Shown: one piece after another, positions 1 through 6,345 of the stretch
How positions within the stretch are numbered: position 1 is the first letter of the stretch
How the letters are laid out: the number at the start of each line of letters is the position of its first letter
From: Elusimicrobiales bacterium
GTDB taxonomy: Bacteria > Elusimicrobiota > Elusimicrobia > Elusimicrobiales > Elusimicrobiaceae
Reading direction: 5' to 3'
Length of the DNA stretch: 9,199 bases
Assembly: GCA_030540535.1 (NCBI GenBank)
Contig: JAUNWB010000035.1
Location: 1-9,199 of the forward strand
Made by a program: the position numbers and the translations under genes
Notes under the pieces: generated by a model
Database searches by the model: none
Seen by the model: only the letters and a program-made list of their open reading frames with translations
Told to the model about the DNA's origin: nothing

Positions 1-382
1 CTTCAAACTGCGCGCGGGTGCGGCGGTCCGTAAACGACAGGGTTTTGGCAGGGCACGGGGTGCGTAATTCGTGCCGCGCAAACCGTATGAACGCGCCTGC
101 GGCCGCGTCGGGCAGTTTGTCAAATTTATAATACACTTCCGCGCCGTCCGGCGCAGCGGAAAAATCAAGCAGTTTGAGCCCGATTTCGGACAGTACAATA
201 ACGCGCACGGACTCTCCGTCCGCCTGCGTTACCGCCGTAAAATAAAGCCCCCACGGGCGCACTTCTCCCGTCAGCCGGGCGGTTTTGGCCGGGTCGAGCT
301 TTTCCGTCGGAGCGGATTTATAAACAAGGCCGGACGAACATCCCGCGGCCAATAAAAGCGCGGCTAAAATTACCGAGCGCAT
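1..382 (-). CDS. DUF3261-like outer-membrane lipoprotein, 3' end beyond the window
   Basis: The first 127 codons of a secreted lipoprotein are present; the stop lies past base 1. The ATG at 382-380 follows a strong GGAGG site with a 7-base spacer, and that site lies inside the last codons of the MMPL gene, giving a 13 bp overlap. The N-terminus has a short hydrophobic stretch ending in a lipobox, LLAAGC, with the lipidated Cys at residue 15. Residues around 60-90 hold a hydrophobic strand pattern, VIVLSEIGLKLLDF, then a 'KLP' segment, resembling DUF3261 proteins that follow the MMPL gene in aryl polyene clusters. The molecular role of that family is not well defined; an outer-membrane part in receiving or anchoring the product is inferred from position. 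The family call rests on remembered pattern and gene order; the lipoprotein call is firm. Confidence 0.72.
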   Translation of the reverse strand, partial: MRSVILAALLLAAGCSSGLVYKSAPTEKLDPAKTARLTGEVRPWGLYFTAVTQADGESVRVIVLSEIGLKLLDFSAAPDGAEVYYKFDKLPDAAAGAFIRFARHELRTPCPAKTLSFTDRRTRAQFE

Positions 383-2628
383 GTTTTATCCTCCAGGAAA
401 GCGGGCAAAATAAACTGCGCGGCCAACATGGCGCCGCAAATGCCCAAAAATGATGATAACCCCATAATAAAAAGTACCCCGTGTTTGGCTAGCGCGAGGA
501 CGCCAAACCCCGCCAGGGTGGATAAACCCGCCGTCCATAACGCAGTGGGGGGATACACGGCATGTTCCCGGCCGCCGGAGCGGAATTTCATTACCTGGAA
601 AATACCGTAATCGATTCCCAGGCCCGTCAAAAGCGGCAAAAACACGAGTACGAACAAATTAACTTTTACGCCGAACGCCCAAAAACACCCGAATGTAAAA
701 CATCCCGCCAGTACGACGGGTACAAAGCAAAAAAGCGTTTCGCGCAGGTTTTTTAGTACAAAAAATACCGCCGCCAAATTAAAAAGAAGCGACAGAAAAA
801 CAATTCTTACGGCTTCCCCGCGCACGCTGGCGAGGAGTTCTTTTTTCAGCCCCGCGCCCGACACAAACACCGCGCCCGCCCGGTTGGCGGCCGCTTCGTT
901 TTCGGGCGTGTTGGGCACCACGTTGACGACGGCAAACGCGCCGTCTTTCAGCTTGGCGACGGGATTATAGAGCTGTGTAAAATCAAACGCGTCCTCCGCC
1001 GGGTTTTTAAGTTGGTTCCAAAACGGGGCGAATGCGGCGGGATTTAAGCCCGTTTTGGCGGATTCTTCTTCTATAAGCAGCCGCGCGTACTGCGTGCGGG
1101 GAGCGTTCCAAAATTCGTTCCAGCGGGCCGCGTTTTCCCGTTTGGCGCGGGCGGACGGAAGCACGCCCGATACGGCAAAACCGGCGGAAGCTTCGTTGTT
1201 TTCAAGCGCGTTTTCAACCGAGGAGCCTTTTACGAAAACGAGCGCGTTATCGGCGGATGCGCGGGCGAAGGCCGCGTCGAAAACGGCTTTTTGGGCTTTA
1301 AATTCGGCGGAGGTGGAGTTTAAATCTTCCACGTCGCCCGAAAAATTCGTATGCGCTGCGCCCCACGCACCCAAAATAAGCGTTGCGCACGCAATCCCCA
1401 TGGCCCATTTTTTCGGCAGGGCGCGCACCGTAAAAGCGGGGGCAGAAGCGGTATCGTCTGCGTCCGTCCAAAACGGGGGAAAAATATACAGGGCCAAAAG
1501 AAGCGCAAACAAAAGCCCCGTAACCGAGAATACGGCAATCTGTTTAAAGAGTTCCACTGACGAGCAAAACAGCGCGGCAAAACACAAAGAGGACGTCATA
1601 AAATTGCATAAAAGGTGTTTTTTAAGGCGTTTGACGGCTTCCTGCGGGGACTGGCGGCCCTTTTGCATGGCAAAAAACAGATAAATGGAATAATCGGCCG
1701 ACAGCCCCGCCACCACGCTGCCAAACCCGAGCGTAATGCCGGAAATCCCGCCGAAAACCGCGTACGTTACAAGCGCGGCGGGCGGTAAAATAATAATCGG
1801 CAAAAGATAAATAAGTAGCGCGCTTTTGCGCCGTAAAAAGATAAAAAATACCGCCGCCAGCGCAGCGAGCGCCAGCGCGGTTACACGCCATAAATCGGCC
1901 CGGATGACGGAAATGTTTTCCACCGTATAGCGCAGGCCGCCCAAATAAAACGCCCGGACGTTTTCGCCCAGTGAGCCGGCCAGCTGGGTAAACCGGGCGG
2001 AAAACTCCGCCGCGCCGCGGAAGGAATCTTCTCCCGCGTAGTCGTACAGGCCGATGAGGGTTTTTCCGTCGGGGGAAATTAAAAATCCGCCTTTAAAATC
2101 TACGCCCGTTCCCGCGCCCAGCGCGGCCAGTTTGCGCGTCATTATGCCCGTAAGGCCCAGCGGGTCGGCCGAGATAAGCGGCTTTAACAAAAGACCTTCC
2201 ATGGAGAGTAAATTTTCGTAATTTTCGCGCATTTTTTGCGAAACGTATTCGGGCGATAAAATCTGTTCCGCCGCCCGGGCGTCCTGTTCGGTAAAACGAG
2301 GGGGAAGCGCGTAAAAAAGTTCCAGCGCAAAATCCGGCCCCGGGGCAAAGGGCGCGTGGACGAGGTGTTCTGTTTCCAGGTTTTCGCGCAGCGTCTGCGC
2401 GGCGGTTTCCGCTTCTTCGGCGGACGGCGCGCTGACGACGGCAAAGATTTTTTTGTTTAGCGGGGAATGTTCAAACAGTTCCACTTTTTCCCGCACGGCG
2501 GCGGGAATCATGGCGTGGATGGTTTCATCCGGGCGGACGCGCGTAAGGAGCGCGCCGCATACGGCGGCACACGCCAGTACGGCGCAGAGGCACCCCGTTT
2601 TATGCCGGATGAAAAAGATCCCTTTCAC
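370..2628 (-). CDS. MMPL/RND-family exporter of the polyene locus
   Basis: This 752-residue inner-membrane protein has the RND/MMPL double-repeat layout. There is one N-terminal membrane segment (about 8-28), a large periplasmic domain (about 30-242), a membrane block (about 245-387), a second single segment (about 403-423), a second periplasmic domain (about 425-605) and a final membrane block (about 608-745). Both halves carry the conserved membrane Asp-Tyr motif, GLSADYSIY at 308-316 and GLGIDYGIF at 669-677; these acidic residues are the expected proton-relay sites in MMPL transporters. I set the start at the GTG (2628-2626), which overlaps the LolA-like gene's TGA as GTGA, has AAGGA about 9 bases upstream and places a clean membrane segment at the N-terminus. 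The in-frame ORF reaches 2754, but its extra 42 residues are Arg/Pro-rich and shadow the LolA-like gene. By position it most likely moves the acylated polyene across or out of the inner membrane. Confidence 0.9.
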   Translation of the reverse strand: MKGIFFIRHKTGCLCAVLACAAVCGALLTRVRPDETIHAMIPAAVREKVELFEHSPLNKKIFAVVSAPSAEEAETAAQTLRENLETEHLVHAPFAPGPDFALELFYALPPRFTEQDARAAEQILSPEYVSQKMRENYENLLSMEGLLLKPLISADPLGLTGIMTRKLAALGAGTGVDFKGGFLISPDGKTLIGLYDYAGEDSFRGAAEFSARFTQLAGSLGENVRAFYLGGLRYTVENISVIRADLWRVTALALAALAAVFFIFLRRKSALLIYLLPIIILPPAALVTYAVFGGISGITLGFGSVVAGLSADYSIYLFFAMQKGRQSPQEAVKRLKKHLLCNFMTSSLCFAALFCSSVELFKQIAVFSVTGLLFALLLALYIFPPFWTDADDTASAPAFTVRALPKKWAMGIACATLILGAWGAAHTNFSGDVEDLNSTSAEFKAQKAVFDAAFARASADNALVFVKGSSVENALENNEASAGFAVSGVLPSARAKRENAARWNEFWNAPRTQYARLLIEEESAKTGLNPAAFAPFWNQLKNPAEDAFDFTQLYNPVAKLKDGAFAVVNVVPNTPENEAAANRAGAVFVSGAGLKKELLASVRGEAVRIVFLSLLFNLAAVFFVLKNLRETLFCFVPVVLAGCFTFGCFWAFGVKVNLFVLVFLPLLTGLGIDYGIFQVMKFRSGGREHAVYPPTALWTAGLSTLAGFGVLALAKHGVLFIMGLSSFLGICGAMLAAQFILPAFLEDKTCAR
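391..395 (-). promoter_or_regulatory. Ribosome binding site of the DUF3261-like gene inside the MMPL coding region
   Basis: GGAGG on the minus strand, 8 bases before the ATG at 382, lies within the final codons of the exporter gene. It fixes the lipoprotein start and shows the two genes overlap by 13 bp. Confidence 0.75.
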
Positions 2629-3257
2629 AGGAAAGCGTCCTTGGGCAGGGGCCCGTTGATGTGCGTGTCGTAAAAACGCAGGAGGGTGTAATCGCCGCCC
2701 GGTTCGTCCATGCGGATTTCGGACAGCGCCTGCGGGTTGTCTTTGGCGAACCAAACGGTAATTTTATCAAGCAGGCGGTTCTTGTCGTTTTTGGGCGTAA
2801 GGGTTACGCCGCCTTCGAAATAGGAAATATCGTACGTTTCGGACAGTGCTTTTAAATCAAACGTCAGCCACACCAGCATTTGCGCCGCCGTATTGCGCGA
2901 CATGACGCCTTTGACCGTTTTTTTAACGCCTTTTTCCAGCCGGTACGTTTTGCCGCCGTCCATTAAAAACCCGTTTTGGAAGGGCTCCGTATATTCCCAG
3001 CGCAGCTGTGCGCCCTTTTTGGAAAACGCAAACGCGCCCTTGCTTTCCACGGGTTCGGTGAGCATGGCAAGATGTTTTTCCTGCGTAAATTTGCTTTGCA
3101 GCGTTTCTACCGCGCCGAAGCGGGAAATGATTTCCTGCGCGTATGCGTCGTCCGTTTGGGCGGGAAGTTTTTGCGTTGTGCCTTCCGGCGCGGGCGTTTG
3201 CTGCGCCCACAGCGCGGCACAGAGCAAAAGCGGCAGTGCAAACAGCAGTTTTTTCAT
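2625..3257 (-). CDS. LolA-like periplasmic lipid/lipoprotein carrier
   Basis: This 210-residue protein has a signal peptide, MKKLLFALPLLLCAALWAQ, with probable signal peptidase I cleavage after the Ala near residue 18. The mature part shows the LolA pattern: a helix followed by 'LQSKFTQEKHLAML' (53-66), then beta strands 'KGAFAFSKKGAQLRWEYTEP' (73-92) and 'LLDKITVWFAKDNPQALSEI' (162-181). General LolA carries lipoproteins across the periplasm; paralogues inside aryl polyene loci are thought to carry the pathway product or its lipid form. The ATG at 3257 overlaps the dehydratase stop as ATGA and has GGAGG 6 bases upstream, so I preferred it over the longer reading frame to 3293. The TGA overlaps the MMPL GTG start, so carrier and exporter are coupled. 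A housekeeping LolA is expected elsewhere in the genome. Confidence 0.88.
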   Translation of the reverse strand: MKKLLFALPLLLCAALWAQQTPAPEGTTQKLPAQTDDAYAQEIISRFGAVETLQSKFTQEKHLAMLTEPVESKGAFAFSKKGAQLRWEYTEPFQNGFLMDGGKTYRLEKGVKKTVKGVMSRNTAAQMLVWLTFDLKALSETYDISYFEGGVTLTPKNDKNRLLDKITVWFAKDNPQALSEIRMDEPGGDYTLLRFYDTHINGPLPKDAFL

Positions 3258-3706
3258 AATACGCCTCCGACGGGGGGATTTTTGCCCTCCCACATAAAAA
3301 TATAGACGGTGCCCGCGGCCGCTTTTTCCGCCCCGCGGAAGATTTCGCCCGCCACAATGCGCGTACCCATAAAATCGTCCTTTAGTGTAACGCGGGTGAC
3401 GAGTTCGTCCCCTTGGCGTACGGGGGTAAAAATTTCAAAATCCCGCACGGAAGCCATATATCCGCCGCCGTCGGTGGACAGCCCGGCCAGTTCCCGCCGT
3501 TGCGCTTCGCACGCGGCAAAGCTCTGCGCCACAATTTCGATTAACGCTTCGGGCGCCAGCGTGCCGTCCGCGCGCAAAAACAGATGATCCGGCCGGACGA
3601 CGCTTTTTACGCGTGCATCCGGCTCGGTAACGGACAGAATTTCATCCACCAAAAGCATCGGTTTTTTGTGCGGAACCAGCGTATCCACGGGGGAAAATGA
3701 AGTCAT
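3254..3706 (-). CDS. FabA/FabZ-like hotdog 3-hydroxyacyl-ACP dehydratase
   Basis: This 150-residue hotdog-fold protein is expected to remove water from 3-hydroxyacyl-ACP to give the trans-2-enoyl intermediate. The catalytic His is visible as H13 in VPHKKPMLLVDEI (11-23), matching the 'LPHRxPFLLVD' start of FabZ. The catalytic acidic residue is E57 in ALIEIVAQSFAA (54-65), matching the FabZ central-helix motif. Its length matches stand-alone FabZ-type enzymes, and it resembles the ApeI/ApeP dehydratases of aryl polyene loci; I cannot tell which of the two it corresponds to. The start lies 3 bases after the lipoprotein gene's stop and has only a poor A-rich site upstream, so translation is probably coupled. 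Its stop overlaps the LolA-like start as ATGA. With no enoyl reductase in view, double bonds made here should remain. Confidence 0.88.
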   Translation of the reverse strand: MTSFSPVDTLVPHKKPMLLVDEILSVTEPDARVKSVVRPDHLFLRADGTLAPEALIEIVAQSFAACEAQRRELAGLSTDGGGYMASVRDFEIFTPVRQGDELVTRVTLKDDFMGTRIVAGEIFRGAEKAAAGTVYIFMWEGKNPPVGGVL

Positions 3707-3709
3707 ACT

Positions 3710-4087
3710 TTATTTTTTCTGCGCGAAGCGGGAAATATTTAAGTCCAAATTACGCACCCATTGGTTATATTTGGGGTGAATGCGGTTCTTTTTGGCGTTG
3801 TATTTCATGTTGGAACTGCCCGCGTACTCGATGGCATAGGAATTTGCGGTATACGGGATTTTTACTTCCACTTCGTGCCCGCGCAAGGTCAGCCGGCCCG
3901 TGATGACGTTGGGGGCCATTTCGCTCATAATCCATCTGCGTCCTTCGCCGCCCTGCAAAATGGCTTCGCGCATGGTTTTGCCTTCAGCCAAAATTACCGT
4001 GTGCTGGGGTACGTTATACACCTGCGGCAAACTTCTGCATCCTGCCAGTACGGCTAAAAAAGCCGCCAAAACGAATACTTTTTTCAT
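3710..4087 (-). CDS. Small predicted lipoprotein of unknown role
   Basis: This 125-residue protein begins MKKVFVLAAFLAVLAGC, a signal sequence with lipobox LAGC and lipidated Cys at 17. The mature region contains 'GEGRRWIMSEMAPNVITGRL' (47-66), then 'HEVEVKIPYTANSYAIEY' (71-88) and a Tyr/Asn-rich tail 'IHPKYNQWVRNLDLNI' (103-118). I recognise this as a widespread small hypothetical lipoprotein fold of Proteobacteria-like genomes, with an alpha segment followed by paired strands; I know of no assigned function. The ATG overlaps the acyltransferase TGA as ATGA, and a strong AGGAGG site sits 7 bases upstream. It ends 3 bases before the dehydratase start, so it is fully embedded in the operon. 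I do not recall it as a standard aryl polyene cluster member. A role in product handling at the outer membrane is inferred only from position. Confidence 0.85.
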   Translation of the reverse strand: MKKVFVLAAFLAVLAGCRSLPQVYNVPQHTVILAEGKTMREAILQGGEGRRWIMSEMAPNVITGRLTLRGHEVEVKIPYTANSYAIEYAGSSNMKYNAKKNRIHPKYNQWVRNLDLNISRFAQKK

Positions 4088-4809
4088 TGTACGTCCTCCT
4101 GTAACGATTTCATGATTCTGTTTTTTGTTTCGCGCGCCATTTCCAGGTGAGCCAGTTCGCCGGGGAAGTCTTTGGGATAAATGGCGTTAAGCGATTTTAA
4201 AACGATTTTTGCCGGGCGCAGTTTAATAGACCCGGCAGGCAGCATTTCCCCGGTGCCTCCGATAGCCATGGGCACCACGGGCGCGCCGATTTTTTCGGCC
4301 AGGTAAAACGCGCCGCTTTTAAAACGCGCGTTCGGGTTCTTGCGCGAGCCCTGCGGGAAAAGTACGATGTCGCACCCGTTGTTGAGGGCGTCTTGGCATT
4401 TGGCGAGCATTTCTTCGGGCGGCGTTTTTTCCGCGTCCAGGTAGCCCGCGCCGTTCATCACGTAGCGGAAAAACGGCAGGTTAAACACCCAGCCTTTGGT
4501 GATGTATACCACATTGTCAAACCCCAGCGCGGCCACGCAGTATAAGTCTAAGGACGAGGCATGGTTGGCCGCCACAATGCACGGGGCGTCCGGGCGGGGG
4601 CATTTTTGCACTTTCCAGCCGGAAGAACACATCCGCATGCAGAACAAAATCCCGCGCGATTGCCAGTAAACAAATTTGCGCACATTCCGACCTTTTTTAC
4701 CGGGCCACAACCATAAAAACGGCCCGGCGACAAGGCCGGAAACAAAAAGCCATAATATGGCCGAGGAGCCAATTATGGCGGTATTAAAAAAAGTGCGCAG
4801 CGCGTACAT
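4084..4809 (-). CDS. PlsC-like 1-acyl-glycerol-3-phosphate-type acyltransferase
   Basis: This 241-residue membrane-associated acyltransferase has a hydrophobic N-terminal segment (about 10-35) followed by the PlsC/LPLAT domain. The HX4D catalytic motif is NHASSLD with H83 and D88. A 'KGW.FNLPFFRYVM..AGYLD' acceptor-site stretch covers 105-125. The third motif reads FPQGSR at 151-156, where most family members have FPEGTR, so the usual Glu is Gln153. Aryl polyene, xanthomonadin and flexirubin loci usually encode such an acyltransferase, thought to transfer the polyene acyl chain from ACP to a glycerol- or lipid-type acceptor for membrane anchoring; that job is inferred here. The ATG is 4 bases after the ACP stop with no strong ribosome site, so translation is probably coupled, and its TGA overlaps the next gene's ATG. 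A general phospholipid role is the alternative, but the operon position argues for pathway dedication. Confidence 0.87.
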   Translation of the reverse strand: MYALRTFFNTAIIGSSAILWLFVSGLVAGPFLWLWPGKKGRNVRKFVYWQSRGILFCMRMCSSGWKVQKCPRPDAPCIVAANHASSLDLYCVAALGFDNVVYITKGWVFNLPFFRYVMNGAGYLDAEKTPPEEMLAKCQDALNNGCDIVLFPQGSRKNPNARFKSGAFYLAEKIGAPVVPMAIGGTGEMLPAGSIKLRPAKIVLKSLNAIYPKDFPGELAHLEMARETKNRIMKSLQEDVQ

Positions 4810-4813
4810 GGGG

Positions 4814-5080
4814 TTATTTTCCCGCTTCGTGTTCGCGGGCGAGTTTTTCGATAAAATCGTACAAATCGTTTAACGTCACGATAGAGCGGATATCGTAGCC
4901 CTGGCGCAGCGTCATGCCGAACTTTTGCTCCAGCACGACCACCATATCCACGGCGTCGAGGCTGTCGAGCCCTACGTCGTTTTGCAGGTGCGCGGTAGGA
5001 ACGAGCTGTTCGTCCGTCAGTTCAAACTCTTTTTTAAGGGCTTCGTTGGTAAGTTTAATAATTTCTTCTCTTGTAATCAC
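4814..5080 (-). CDS. Acyl carrier protein, GTG start
   Basis: This 88-residue acyl carrier protein carries growing chains as thioesters on a phosphopantetheine arm. The attachment Ser is S40 in GLDSLDAVDMVVVLE (37-51), with the classic DSL motif and an acidic recognition helix after it; the C-terminal helix (about 70-85) is also acidic. I chose the GTG at 5080-5078 because it has AAGGAG 6 bases upstream, overlaps the ketosynthase stop as GTGA and gives the usual ACP length. The longer in-frame reading to 5194 adds a Cys/Arg/His-rich leader that is antisense-free shadow of the ketosynthase gene. Position directly after the ketosynthase points to the cognate carrier of this pathway. Full aryl polyene clusters usually have two ACPs; only one is in this window. 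Confidence 0.92.
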   Translation of the reverse strand: MITREEIIKLTNEALKKEFELTDEQLVPTAHLQNDVGLDSLDAVDMVVVLEQKFGMTLRQGYDIRSIVTLNDLYDFIEKLAREHEAGK

Positions 5081-6303
5081 TGGGGTCTCCTTAAAACTAA
5101 AGAGCAGTTGTTTCCGCCGATGGCAAAACTGTTCTTTAAAATGATGTTTACCGGGCGTTCTTCGGGTTGGGCGATGTACGCAAGCGGCGCACACCGTTCG
5201 TCCGGCGTGTGTAAATTCTGAGTGGGCAGTACGGTTTGGCGTTTGAGCATTTCCATGCAGGCAATCGTTTCCAAACTGCCGCTGGCTCCCATAGCGTGGC
5301 CGAGGTGCCCTTTTAAACTGTTTACGTTGAGCCCGGGCCCGAATACGGCCGCGGCTGCGTGCGTTTCGGCGATGTCGCCCACCACGGTGCCCGTGGCATG
5401 TGCGTTTAGCAAATCCACTTCTTCGGGTTTTATATCAGCGTCCGCCAGCGCGGCCAGCATGCAGGCGCGCAGCGTTTCGGCCGACGGATAGGCCATGTTT
5501 TCCGTTTCCGTGTTGGACGCAAAACCCGCAATCTCGGCTAAAATAGCGGCCCCGCGCGCTTTGGCGTTTTCTTCCGTTTCAATAAATAAGAGGCCGCACC
5601 CTTCGGAGCAGACAAGCCCCGTGCGGTCCTTGTCAAACGGGCGGCAGGCTTCGTTCGGGTGGTTATTAAAATTGTGCGAGGTAGCCTGCATAATGTCAAA
5701 ACACGCGCTGAACATGGGGTGGTATTCTTCCGTCCCGCCGCAGAGCGCCTGACTAACCAGCCCCGTTTTGACGGCTAAGTACGCAAGGCCGATGTTCATG
5801 AGTCCCGTGGCGCACGCGTCGGACGCGCCCACGCAGGGGCCGTTAATTTTAAGCGCCTGGGAAACCGTCGCCAACGGCGAATGGTTCATAATTTGCAGAA
5901 AATCGGACGTTTTGACGAGTTCCAGGTGTCCTTCGTGGCAGTTTTTGCTGATTTCCAGCCATACGGAAATGCTGTTAAGCGTGGAACCCATAAAGAAACC
6001 CAGCCTCTGCGGGGCGGTTTCGTATCCGGCGGATTTTAACGCTTCCTGCGCGGCGGCGTAGGCGTATTTGGCCATACGGCTCATGGAGCGGCGGTCCCGC
6101 CGCGGAATATACGAAAAATCCATTTCCGGCACGGTCGCCGCCACCTTGGTTTTTACCATGGATAAGGCATCCAGCTCCGGCACGGTGTGCATGCAGCCTT
6201 TGCCCGTAAACAGCCCGTCCGCGAGCGCGGTTACTCCCGCGCCGTAGGGGGAAACGGCTCCGGCACCCGTAATAACGATTTTCGTATTCTTCAGCGTGTC
6301 CAT
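5077..6303 (-). CDS. Beta-ketoacyl-ACP synthase (KAS II / type II PKS ketosynthase)
   Basis: This 408-residue thiolase-fold condensing enzyme has the FabF length and layout. The nucleophile is C164 in SDACATG (161-167); the two catalytic His are H302 in NAHATGTVVGD (300-310) and H336 in LKGHLGHAMGASG (330-342), with supporting Lys K331. The C-terminal NSFAIGGNN loop (391-399) is intact. A complete Cys-His-His set means a condensing subunit, not a chain-length factor. It should catalyse decarboxylative condensation of malonyl-ACP with the acyl chain, most like the ApeO/ApeR ketosynthases. The ATG at 6303 gives the standard N-terminus (KIVITGAGAVSPYG at 8-21), though its ribosome site is weak. 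Its TGA overlaps the ACP GTG start. A housekeeping FabF is less likely given the MMPL/LolA context. Confidence 0.92.
   Translation of the reverse strand: MDTLKNTKIVITGAGAVSPYGAGVTALADGLFTGKGCMHTVPELDALSMVKTKVAATVPEMDFSYIPRRDRRSMSRMAKYAYAAAQEALKSAGYETAPQRLGFFMGSTLNSISVWLEISKNCHEGHLELVKTSDFLQIMNHSPLATVSQALKINGPCVGASDACATGLMNIGLAYLAVKTGLVSQALCGGTEEYHPMFSACFDIMQATSHNFNNHPNEACRPFDKDRTGLVCSEGCGLLFIETEENAKARGAAILAEIAGFASNTETENMAYPSAETLRACMLAALADADIKPEEVDLLNAHATGTVVGDIAETHAAAAVFGPGLNVNSLKGHLGHAMGASGSLETIACMEMLKRQTVLPTQNLHTPDERCAPLAYIAQPEERPVNIILKNSFAIGGNNCSLVLRRPQ
5087..5092 (-). promoter_or_regulatory. Ribosome binding site deciding the ACP GTG start
   Basis: AAGGAG on the minus strand, 6 bases before GTG (5080-5078), lies in the last codons of the ketosynthase gene. 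It supports the 88-residue ACP rather than the longer open frame. Confidence 0.8.
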
Positions 6304-6345
6304 AGGCTCAATTATACTATTTTGTGCGCTGTCTCCGCGCGGGTT
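6304..6345 (-). promoter_or_regulatory. Longest gap inside the operon; possible internal control point
   Basis: The 42 bases between the ketoreductase stop and the ketosynthase start form the only sizeable gap in the minus-strand block. They hold a perfect TATAAT (6316-6311, minus strand) 7 bases before the ketosynthase ATG, with no recognisable -35 box at standard spacing, plus a short GCGC...GCGC repeat near 6327-6341 too weak for a terminator. If TATAAT were used, the transcript would start at or beside the ATG. I regard promoter activity as possible but unproven. Confidence 0.2.

Noticed and set aside
1055..1684. A 209-residue plus-strand open frame antisense to the MMPL gene
   Set aside because: Low-complexity Ser/Ala/Lys composition, no ribosome site or recognisable motif, and complete overlap with a gene bearing clear MMPL motifs; it is an antisense shadow.
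2629..2754. N-terminal extension of the MMPL protein by 42 residues
   Set aside because: The extension is Arg/Pro/His-rich, overlaps the LolA-like gene and would push the first membrane segment away from the N-terminus; the GTG with GTGA overlap fits better.
3258..3293. N-terminal extension of the LolA-like protein by 12 residues
   Set aside because: It would add an Arg-rich leader before a clean signal peptide; the ATG at 3257 has GGAGG and an ATGA overlap.
5081..5194. N-terminal extension of the ACP
   Set aside because: The added leader overlaps the ketosynthase coding region and has no ACP-like sequence; GTG at 5080 has AAGGAG at good spacing.
6311..6316. Perfect TATAAT on the minus strand before the ketosynthase as a strong internal promoter
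   Set aside because: No -35 box at 16-18 bases upstream and the transcript would begin at the start codon; kept only as a low-confidence feature of the gap.
6325..6345. GC-rich short inverted repeat after the ketoreductase stop as a terminator
   Set aside because: The stem is only about 4 bp with no following T-run on the minus strand.
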